The notes under the pieces are model-generated. The model was not told where the DNA came from, searched no databases, and saw only the letters and a program-made list of their open reading frames with translations. Below, in pieces: positions 34,171-45,300 of a stretch of DNA of 64,000 nucleotides (the stretch's first letter is position 1; each line of letters starts with the position of its first letter). The position numbers and the translations under genes are program-made. Source of the DNA: Pelobates cultripes (Eukaryota > Chordata > Amphibia > Anura > Pelobatidae); assembly GCA_933207985.1 (NCBI GenBank), contig OW240912.1, positions 72,987,834 through 73,051,833 of the forward strand. Reading direction: 5' to 3'.

Positions 34171-34437
34171 TACACTGAACAAATTTATAAACGCAACACT
34201 TTCGTTTTTTTCCCCCATTTTTCATGAGCTGAACTCAAAGATCTAAGACTTTTTCTACGTACACAAAAGGCCTATTTCTCTCAAATATTGTTCACAAATC
34301 TGTCTAAATCTGTTAGGGAGCACTTCTCCTTTGCCAAGATAATCCATCCACCTCACAGGTGTGGCATATCAAGAGACTGATTGGACAGCTTGATTATTGC
34401 ACAGGTGTGCCTTAGGGCCACAATAAAAGGCCACTCT
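34171..34437. mobile_element. Tc1-like fragment A
   Basis: Begins TACACTGAACAAATTTATAA. Text such as GAGCTGAACTCAAAGATCTA and CACCTCACAGGTGTGGCATA follows, which I recognise as a Tc1-type element end widespread in teleosts. There is no transposase and only one end. Confidence 0.6.
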
Positions 34438-34444
34438 AACATAT

Positions 34445-34548
34445 GTACACTGTTATACAGGCTGTACACTTACTATTTACATTGCAGTCATTTCTTCAGT
34501 GTTGTCACATGAAAAGATATAATAAAATATTTACAAAAATGTATGATA
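34445..34548. mobile_element. Tc1-like fragment B
   Basis: GTACACTGTTATACAGGCTG through TCAGTGTTGTCACATGAAAA and GATATAATAAAATATTTACA. This is a different Tc1-type terminal region, also familiar from fish genomes. It directly follows fragment A. Confidence 0.55.
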
Positions 34549-36366
34549 TTGTATTTCCTAACAATTATTCTAGCACAATGTAGAAATGAATGTTATGCTC
34601 TTAAATAAAAGGTTTTAGTTGTGTTTACCATGACAGGCGCACATTCATATTTGAAGAAATACTATTAAACCTCACATGTTGCAGATTGACACAAGAGTTT
34701 GGTATGAATGGACACAGACAATGCTTTGGTCGAAGAAGAAAATCAGTTACTCAAGTGCTCACACATTCATTGATTGGTGTGATTCTCCTGAGCTGTGTGA
34801 TGTAGATCACATTGATCTAATACTACTGGAGCACAAAATGGAAACAAGCAGAATTAATTGGTGTTATTTTAGCTCTTAAATATTGATTCTAGAAACATAG
34901 AATGTGACGGCAGATAAGAACCATTCGGCCCATCTAGTCTGCCCAATTTTCTAAATAAAATTGATTCTGACAAAATAATTAGCCATGATAGATTTTTAGA
35001 AAAGTGTTTGATGTTCTAAATAATGTTGAGACCATTGGCTAATCTCTTGCCCGTTTGTCTGTATTTGTGTTGTACATTAGCCTGTATGGGTAAATGCGTT
35101 GAGAGGTCTCAAGAAAACGTAGTAAAGTCATTCACAAACTAACAATATTCTACAGCTAATAACCTGATGTGATACTTTTCAGGAAGCATGATGGATTCAT
35201 GGAAACTATTGTCAAAGGTATGGTTTATAGTTTGTACAGCTTTTGTTTTCAACTATTTGCACCTCGTATTTTCAGAGATTTAAAGATATCATTAGATAGA
35301 GACACAGGGAGCTTTATGCCTGTATATGAGCTCCGTTTTTCTAAACTTAAACATACAAAAAGAGAAGATAACAACTTAAGAGGTACCAATCTATTCCCCT
35401 CCAATGCTTTCCAAGTGGTTCTCGATACGTTGCCGGTCATAGTCTAACCAAAGTGACAAAACGTTTTGAAAATATCCAGTAGTTCCAATATACCCTGGCC
35501 TTGAGTAGTTTCATCATCCCATATGAGCTACTGATTCCATCATCCCTTATCCAGTAGTGTGAATTTAGATATACATTTGTGATGAAATGGGTACCCCTGG
35601 AAGTAAAGCTACTGCTTCATACAGGCTAGTATTTCAGATACAAACACAAAGATAAAGCACCGTGCTTACAGTAGCAGTAGCTTAGTATCCAACAGCTCAA
35701 AATACATTACCTGTGCTCTGGCCTAAATCGCTATATACATTTAAACAAAATGGAGGCTCTTTTATTCCAATGGCCATTTGAATATAAGCTCACCTACCAC
35801 GTCAAGGCAAGCCCCAAAAGGTCTTTCAGATACTTCAGATGTTTTTCATATGTTCCCAAAATTGTCTACCTGTAGGGCATACCAACCTTGTACGGGGATA
35901 AAAAGTGTGCCCCAGCCCCTACAGTTCTTGCAGCATATATGTGTGCTGACCACCACCATGTGTCAAAGGTTTTTTTTTTGTTTTTTTTAAAGTCAAAATG
36001 TTTGTCACTTAATTTTGTGTGTGTGTTTTTTTATTAATATTGGATACAATACAGTGTTACAAGACTCTACAACAGGAAATTCAATATATTTTTCCAATAA
36101 ATGTAACAATCATATCTGTATGAGTCTTTTTCAGATTGTCTATCTAATATTGTTATATGGGACCCAAAATATACTTTAATGGGAGAATTTAAAAACAAAA
36201 CTGGAAAAGTGAAAGATGGGCACGTGACTAGGGATAAGAGACCATAACCACTACAGGTCATTGTATTGATTATCGTGCTATGGTCTGGTAGTAGCATAAC
36301 CAATGCAATAACAAGTAGTGGTTATGGTGCTTAGAACATTCCTTCTATTTGAAATCATTCCAATTC
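34549..36366. other. intergenic, no gene recognised
   Basis: Holds an 83-base CR1 tail (34890-34970) and a short palindromic MITE piece near 36230-36345 (ATAACCACTACAGG ... AGTAGTGGTTATGG). The frames at 34676 and 35169 have no recognisable product. Confidence 0.55.
34890..34970 (-). mobile_element. CR1 3' tail fragment
   Basis: AGAAACATAGAATGTGACGG to TGCCCAATTTTCTAAATA, identical in kind to the 3' ends of the CR1 copies at 40009 and 59153. It is extremely 5' truncated. Confidence 0.85.
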
Positions 36367-36372
36367 TTTATT
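36367..36372 (-). terminator. TMIGD1: candidate poly(A) signal of TMIGD1
   Basis: TTTATT on the + strand, that is AATAAA on the - strand, about 890 bases after the stop. No other AATAAA was seen between it and the stop. Confidence 0.5.
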
Positions 36373-39300
36373 TCTTTAAACACTGGTACAATTCACACTT
36401 CTGGGTAGCAGGTAAGGCTTAATTGCCGAAAATTGTCTTGTCTACAGGAAACCATGCAGCTTGGATACATTTTGGAGTAGGATGTCAATAATTTACCTGT
36501 GGAAGAAACCAGAATGATAGTTAAAATTCAAAGTACGCATAGCATGGTACAGTCTGTGTAGAGACATATCCTGTTCTATTCCAAGAAAAATCTCTAAGCG
36601 TCTGCAGACTCTGCACCTTTAGTGGTTGCTGCAATCCATTTACCACAAATGGCAAAGAAGACTAAAAATAAGAAAAAAAACCCTCAACTTCACGCTGGCA
36701 GTGTGTGATCCCTTGCGCTGAACCCATATTTCTTCATCTTTTTATATGTCGTGTTTCTTTTGTTCTCGTATTGTATCTAGGACCATAGCCCAGTCTTATA
36801 GCTAATACCCACAATAATGGTTCTCCATCAAACTTGATCCAGTCCGTGCAGAAGGATGTTTGATTGGATTGAACAACGTATAGATTAGATGGTAATAATC
36901 TGCCACCACGTCAAGCTTGCATGACGGGTGCACTTTAAGACAATTAAAAATATTTGCAGCAATGAATATTTTTAATAGCTAATTGTCCCACATACAGCTC
37001 CTAACTTTCCCTAAGGCAGAGTTGTAAATCATTGTACATGGATCACCTGGTTCTAGAATGATTTAAATGGACTGTTTGAAATCACACCACTCTTGGAATC
37101 AGGAATCAAAGAACGTAGAAAGTGGTTAAATGACGCCAGGGCGCAGCTGATCAAAATAGACAGAACAAAACGCCATATCGAAACAACTGGGTCCCTAGAT
37201 AACATTCCTTTAAAACATTGTTGAGCGTTGTGTTGTAAATGCTCAGTGAAGGAAATACTTACAGAGATGTGTTATCATGTGGTTTCAGGCACTGAAACAA
37301 GAAAACAAGTTTTAATCTGGCAAGGAATGTGTAGAAAATCTGATCTTTACATGTAAATTCTAGTTCCAGTGCTGTCATACATAATATTAAAGTTTCTTTC
37401 TCATCTTCAACTAATGTTATCAACAGATTGCCGATTAGGAGTTAAATCACTTTGTTAAAGTAGGCCTAGTTACACATCTCCTGAATATATATATATACAT
37501 ATATATATATAATTTTTTTTAGCTTCCTTTGTTGCATAATAAGCTTGGGCGCCGTCTAAATTTTTGTTTTGGCAGGAAAACATTTTTTTGCTTTGGCCGA
37601 ACCGAATTTAGTCTGTTTGCTCATTCGTTTTCAGATTCAATTCAGCCATCATTTTCGTTTCAGAATTTAATTTGGACAAATGAAACTCAGATCTGTGCCG
37701 TGGCTGGATCTTGCAGTCATGTAGCAGATAACTACCTACACTGGCACCCTTGTGAGATTGCCATATTTCACTGTACCAAATTAGGAAGCTGTTGAATAGA
37801 TAGCTCCTTCTATACAGCTACTCCTCACTTACCGACCAGGTTCCGTTCTTACGACTCGGTCGTAAAACTAATTAGTTGGTAAGTGAGGATGCGCTACAAA
37901 GCATGCGCACCAGTGCAGGTCTATGTTCGGGGAAATTTCCCTGAACACAAACAAGCGCAGCAGAGCAGGGTATCCCTCAAATCTATGTTTGGTGAAATTT
38001 CCCCGAACGTAGACATGCGCACCAGAGCAGGGAATCCCTCTAATCTATGTTCCGGGAAAATTCCCAGAACATAGACCAGCTCTTTAACATGGGGAATTCC
38101 TTGAATCCCCATGCTAGAGAGCTGATCGTAAGTGCGAGCCATCGTAAAACATGTAGGTCATAAAGTGAGGACCACTTGTATTTATGGCAATCCCACAAGG
38201 ATTAGGAAGCTATCTACTAAGAAGTTGAAAGACCAAAGTTACAAAATGCACTTTTTTTTATGATAATTTCGTTCTTTCAGCCAACTTTCCTAATGCGAAG
38301 TAAAAAATGACTTAGTATTAGTAAGCAAGAGAGATTAAATCCTACCTCATGCACCTATGTACCAGTGGCTTCTCATTGTCATAAGCTATTGCTGTCCAGT
38401 TGCTAAAAAGTTGCTGAAAACTAAATTGAACGCTAACTTTGGCCAGTGTTTGTGACTAAGTGGTTACTAAAAAAGACTGGACATACCCCATTTGCAATAC
38501 CTTGGGTTGTCTTCTTTTGCAAATGGTATGCCATCATGGGGGGAATTCTCATTCCTGGGCTACCATTTGCTCTCAAAGGCAACGTAACCAACCTGGCCAT
38601 TTTCAATGTAAAAATATTTGAGTCATATATTTGACCCTGTAACTTTCAAAAACGTTATAAAACCTGTACATGGGGGTACTGTTATACTCAGGAGACTTTG
38701 CTGAACACAAATATTAGTGTTTCAAAACAGGAAAACGTATCACAACAATTATATTATCAGTAAAAGGGCTGTTTGTGTGTGAAAAATGCAAACAAAAGTC
38801 ACTTTCACTGACAATATCATCGCTGTGATATGTTTTACTGTTTTGAATCCCTAATATTTGTGTTCAGCGAAGTCTCCCGAGTAAAACAGTACCCCTCATG
38901 TACGGGTTTTAGGGTGTCATAGAACGTTACAGGGTAAAATACAGTGCTAGCAAATTAAATTCTCTGGACTTTCGGCCTGGGTTGGGTTGGCAGGTCCCTC
39001 AAATTGCAATCAATAAAATTACTTAATTATGTAAAAATATTACATAAATACGCACGTAGAATTTAAATATAAATGCATTTTTATATATTTGAAGTCTACG
39101 TGTATATTTATATATTTATGTAATTTTGTATATGACATATGGATATTTTGTATTTTATTTATTTATTTATACATAGATATATATACAATTTCATTCTAAG
39201 TGTATTTTGAGAATAAAATTTCATATAGATATATCATTTTTTTTATTTATTATTATTTTTACATTTTTTTTATTTAAATTACTTAGTATTTGTATTTTAT

Positions 39301-42300
39301 AATAATATTTATAAACAATATATATAGTTATTATATATATTATATATATACGTGTGTAATTTAATTATAAGTGTATTTTTATATTAATATATGTACAGAT
39401 TAATATAAAAATACACTTCGTATGACATTATATATAGATATAATATATGTCTAAATATCATATATATATATATACAAATATATAATTATAATTTTTTTTA
39501 ATTACCATTAACCTTTATTTTTATTTTTTATTTTACACTAGCAGGGAGACTGCCTGTCAGCATAGGCAGTCCCCCTGCAGGCAGATACATGAACATCTAT
39601 TGTGACCATGTGATCACTCTGTTGAGCGATCACATGGCCCCAGGGGTCCTAATCCACCATGGGGAGACTGTCTGGTCTGCTGGCAGTCTCCCCACACTGG
39701 GAGCACCACCGATCGCCGCCGGGGGAACGATGGCGATCGGGTAAGTACATCTTACCGTTAGGACGGTTCAGGACCATCACCGGTCGGCAAGGCAAAAATG
39801 CCGATGACGGTCCTGAACAGTCCTCGGTCCTTAAGGGGTTAAATAGCAGAGAATTGATGTGTAAGACTCCAGGGGCATGATTAAGGGAACACTATAGTCA
39901 CCAGAACAATTACATCTTATTGAATTTGTTCTGGTAAGTAGAATCATTACCTTCAGGCTTTTTGCTGGGAATGATTATACTCACCAGAACAAATTCAGTA
40001 AGCTATAGAAACATAGAATGTGACGGCAGATAAGAACCATTCGGCCCATCTAGTCTGCCCAATTTTCTAAATACTTTCATTAGTCCCAGCCTTATCTTAT
40101 AGTTAGGATAGCCTTATGCCTATCCCACACATGCTTAAACTCCTTTACTGTGTTAACCTCTACCACTTCAGCTGGAAGGCTATTCCATGCATCCACTACC
40201 CTCTCAGTAAAGTAATACTTCCTGATATTATTTTTAAACCTTTGTCCCTCTAATTTAAGACTATGTCCTCTTGTTGTGGTAGTTTTTCTTCTTTTAAATA
40301 TAGTCTCCTCCTTTACTGTGTTGATTCCCTTTATATATTTAAATGTTTCTATCATATCCCCCCTGTCTCGTCTTTCCTCCAAGCTATACATGTTAAGATC
40401 CTTTAACCTTTCCTGGTAAGTTTTATCCCGCAATCCATGAACCAGTTTAGTAGCCCTTCTCTGAACCCTCTCTAAGGTATCAATATCCTTCTGAAGATAC
40501 GGTCTCCAGTACTGTGTACAATACTCCAAGTGAGGTCTCACCAGTGTTCTGTACAATGGCATGAGCACTTCCCTCTTTCTACTGCTAATACCTCTCCCTA
40601 TACAACCAAGCATTCTGCTAGCATTTCCTGCTGCTCTATTACATTGTCAGCCTACCTTTAAGTCATCAGAAATAATCACCCCTAAATCCCTTTCCTCATA
40701 TCTTGAGGTTAGAACTCTATCAAATATTCTGTACTCTGCCCTTGGGTTTTTACGTCCAAGATGCATTATCTTGCACTTATCCACATTAAATGTCAGTTGC
40801 CACAATTCTGACCATTTTTCTAGTTTACCTAAATCATTTGTCATTTGGCTTATCCCTCCTGGAACATCAACCCTGTTACATATCTTAGTATCATCAGCAA
40901 AAAGAAATACCTTACCATCAAGACCTTCTGCAATATCACTAATAAAAATATTAAAGAGAATGGGTCCAAGTACAGATCCCTGAGGTACCCCACTGGTGAC
41001 AAGTCCAAGCTTCGAATATATTCCATTAACTACAACCCTCTGTTGCCTGTCACTCAGCCACTGCCTTACCCATTCAACAATATTGGAATCCAAACTTAAA
41101 GATTGCAGTTTATTGATAAGCCTTCTATGTGCAACAGTGTCAAAAGCCTTACTGAAATCTAGGTAAGCAATGTCTACTGCACCACCCTGATCTATAATTT
41201 TAGTTACCCAATCAAAAAAATCAATAAGATTAGTTTGGCATGATCTCCCTGAAGTAAACCCATGTTGTCTCTGATCTTGAAATCCATGTGTTTTTAGATG
41301 TTCATCAATCCTATCCTTTAACATGGTTAAACTAATTGCCCAACTTAGCCCCTTAAAGGGACACTATGGACACAAGAAAAACTAGAGTTTTTCTTGTGTC
41401 CATAGTGTCCCTTTAAGGGGCTAAGTTGGGCAATTCGTGAACCTGTGTTTTTAATCTTTCAGAATTATTTTCTTTCAGGAATTGTACCAGAGGATTGGAG
41501 GAAGGTAGATGTGGTTCATATATTCCAAATCCTTGCATGGAAATTATAGACATGTGAGTTTAACTTCTGTGGAAGGGAAAGTCTTTGAAGGGTTATTAAG
41601 AGATAATATAATATCCAGGAATACATTGGGAAGAACATTATAAGCAAATATCAGCATATATTTATGAAACATAGGTCATGTCTAACCACACATTAAAGCC
41701 CATTAGGTCTTCCACATAGGAAAGCATTGCCTCAATGTTTTCCGATGGGGTTTTCTCCTTGACACTGGATGTTCTCATGCAGAGCGTGAAGATGTCCAAT
41801 GTCATTTCACATTACAGCCACTAGAAGCAGTCTTAGTACTGAATTGTAAAAATTGCAGTTTCTATAAATCTGCAATGTTTTATTTTGGAGGACTAAGAGG
41901 GACACAGCACCCAGATCACTTTAATGAGACAAAGTGTGCATAGAGTGCATACTGTGAGGAAAAAAAAGTATTTGATCCCCTGCTGATTTTGAACGTTGTC
42001 CACTGACAAAGAAAGTATCAATCTATAATTGTAGGTGTATTTTAACAGTGAGAGACAGAATAACAAAACATTTTAAAATTCCAGAAAAACGCATGTCAAA
42101 AAAGTTATAAATGATTTATAAATGTTCAAAATCAGTAGGGGATCAAATACTGTTTTCCCTCACAGTATAGTGTCCCTTTAAGCAATAACAGCAATATGGG
42201 TTGCAAGAAGCAAGTCACAAACCTTGCATATACCACTCAGAGAGATCCAGTAATCACTACACTTGGAGAGATCTACTAACTTCATAATAGAATATTTGTT

Positions 42301-45300
42301 TTTATAGTATATTGGTCTCTGTATTCCTAATGTGAGACACGTCAACCCATGTATTAATTTTAGCATTACTTACCTTTTTAAATATCTTTTCTCTCCGAGC
42401 AAACATTGCAAACAGTATAATGAGTGCTCCCACCACTACTGCTGCACCGATTGCTTCTATTGGAAGTACATCCTTCTTATCTATACAAAACAATGGAAAA
42501 AAATATTTATTCCCCTCCATAAAGAAAAGTCACAATGGCACCACTTTAGGATTTACCTCTGGTCCGAGTCCTATTCTTGGATCTACTAAGTCAAGGTTTG
42601 GAAATGTTTCAGTCTTGTAATACAGAGTCTGCGTTCAGCTCAGTAACTATTATTTCAGTCCATGAAAGTCTACATATATCACAGTCTGATAGGTTTCATC
42701 TTTTTCAGTCCTGTCTCATTTATGTTAATTCTTCTTCCAGTCCCCTTACCTTGTTCTGGTTCCTCACATATCATTCCTCCATCAAGGGGAAGGAGGAGGT
42801 GGACAGAAGAAGGGCACAGGAAGAAAGGAGTGACAGAAGATAGGCAGAGGAGGGGAGGTGAACAGAAGAAGGGCACAGGAAGGAAAGGGGACAAAAGTAG
42901 GGCATTGGAGGGGGAGGAGGACAGAAGATGGTCAAAGGAGGGGAGGGGGACAGAATAAGAACACAGGAGGGGAGTGGGTGCAGAATAAAGGTACAGATTG
43001 GAAGGGGGACAGACGAAGGGCACAGGGGAGGAGGGGGCACAAAGAGAGACACAGAGTCTGGGGAAAAAAACACAAAGAGGGGCTGAAGGGAGGCAAAGAG
43101 GGGCTGAGGTGGGACAAAGAAACAGATAGAGGGGCTATGGGGATGACAAAGAGACACACAGATGGACTGGGAGGACCACACAGAAGGGCTGGGGCTAGGA
43201 GACACACAGATGGGAAGGGGAATAAGAGACATACAAAACGGTTGAGGGAAAAAAAGATATCCAAAAAGTGGCTGGTGAAAAAGAGAGGCCTGCCAACCAG
43301 CCACAGCAGCCAACCAGGAACAGTAAATAAGATGAGAAGTGCCAACTTGGGCTGCGTATCAGAGACCTGCATATTACTATATTGTGAATAAGGGACAGAG
43401 TTTTATAGAGAGACAGTCGAGGGGTCATACAAGTATACTGAGCATGCATAGCACACAGAATTGGGTCGAAACCGCTGATTCAATGCCCCTTCTGGTGACG
43501 CAGCCGCAACTGAAGTGACGTGTTGACTAAATAGTACAACGTCTCGACCGCCACCGTGTCGCAAAATAATGCATATCTGAAAAGTGTGTCACCAACATGA
43601 AACGTTTGCAAAACTTTGCTCTAGACTCAGGTGAACAAGAATACAAAGACAAGAACTTCACAGGACCAGTCTGTATGCATCCAATGACCTCTTAAACCAC
43701 TATTGTTACAAGTGGATTACCAATCCATCCATTACTGTCAAACCATTGCAAGGTCCGTCTGTGTGTGATGTCTGAATAAAGATGTTACGGATACGGATAT
43801 ATCAGGTGACTGATGTTGCAGAGTATCCCCCCCCTCCCCCCCTTTATTTTGTTCCTACTACTCTCCAAGGCCTTAACCTCTGGGTAAAAGTAAATTTCAT
43901 AAGGAACGTAAATTTTTTTATTACCTTTTTATTTTTTGTCACCTCAGCCTTTCATATTTTTATTAGGCTAAGACGTTACATGGACCATGCCAATTATGTG
44001 TTCATTTTATGACCTCTGTTTGCATTTGCTCCAGAGCCTGGTGTAGTCCTGCCAGTGTTTGGTGACTGAGACAGAGGCTGCCGAACACAACACTCTCCAG
44101 GAGAGAGAGGACTGGGGTCAAAAAGATCAACTAATAAATGACATCTACCCACACACAAACACACACCGATACCCATGCTGCTACGCACAGTGTTAAATTG
44201 TTCACTTACAGCTGTACACACATACATACAAACAAAGGCATGCACATAGAAGTATAGAAGTAACCTATTCTATGCTAGACACGTGCACACACTACATACA
44301 CAGATACACAAACTCTATAGGTGTGTTTGTCTATACAACAGTTTTTAAAATCATACGGCCTTGAGATGTAAACATGGCCATGATTTGCTCTCAACTGCTG
44401 GGTTTGTATGTATAACTTACATCAACATGGAAAGCCATTGAATGCATGCTTAGTGCAGAGTTGATTGACACTAAATACCAACTACTGGGTGTAAGAAAAA
44501 TAGAATTGTACATTTTGTAGCAGAGATGGATAAAGAAATGATTTCTAGCTCCTCTGTGTGTTTAAGGCAAGCAGCTTGTGAGATTAAAGATAAACACTAG
44601 TTTATTAATAAGTAGTTTGAATTTCTATAATGCTTGCATGGTACTGGCCTTACAATGTATGAACTACAAGCTTGACATCCATACTTGGATTGCCTGAGGA
44701 CCATTTTACAGTGTCCGTATTTGGATTATGATCCAAAGATAAGCAGTGTCTGATAGTCTGGCTGTTGTGGTTTAGGAGTCCATAATCGACAGTAATTCAA
44801 TGGATTGTCATTGTCAGTAGCTGGACTGCCAAACACAGGTTGGCAGACTATGACACACTAATGTTTCAAGGGACCTGGAAGCCTCTCTTGGCACCCTCTG
44901 ACTGTAAATGTGGAGTGCCAAATGGGTACAGAAGGGGAGAAACACACAAATGATTATGTCCCACATCTTTTGCCTCAACTCCTACTAACATAAGCAGTGC
45001 TGTGAGTGGTTCCTTAAACATGCACTTATATCACCCTTTCAAACCATGTGATTATAGCTCACACTAGCAGAACTACCAAAAAATGTCTGTATCTATCTCA
45101 CCTGCTACGTCAAGGTTGAAGCTTCTAGTAAAGTTCATGCCGTTTATAAAAGCCATACACGTATATAAGCCGGCATCTTTTTTCTCTGCCTTGTTGATGG
45201 TGAGCTGGAAAGAGTCACTGGTCAGGTACTGCTGGTAGCGGGACACCATGTTGACAAGGTTATCATTTCTTCTCCAAGACATCGCAGCTTGTGGGTTGGC

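Larger units (their letters stand above)
37292..42373 (-). other. TMIGD1: TMIGD1 intron 4, filled with repeats
   Basis: A 5.1-kb intron holding an AT microsatellite (37485-37515), a MITE with tandem units (37813-38180), a truncated piggyBac-like copy, a CR1 copy, a palindrome, a second CR1 piece and a Tc1-type MITE. Confidence 0.75.

Noticed and set aside
35169..35447. A 92-residue + strand frame
   Set aside because: No domain, no flanking coding exon, and AT-rich codon use like the surrounding DNA.
36600..36665. Possible alternative last exon of TMIGD1 on the - strand
   Set aside because: It has an AG acceptor, but its translation does not resemble a TMIGD1 tail. The exon at 37259-37291 fits in phase and sequence.
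38446..38634. A 62-residue frame repeated at 46927-47115 with few changes
   Set aside because: Both lie in copies of a non-coding piggyBac-like element. Similarity reflects the shared repeat, not coding selection.
40561..41099. Plus-strand frames over the CR1 copy (also at 59683-60135)
   Set aside because: Antisense shadows of the reverse transcriptase on the - strand.
42302..42520. A 72-residue minus-strand frame as a small membrane protein
   Set aside because: It is the TMIGD1 transmembrane exon with intron read-through on both sides.
42679..43449. Overlapping frames of 84-180 residues on both strands
   Set aside because: Purine-rich tandem repeat with low-complexity products and no splice or domain support.
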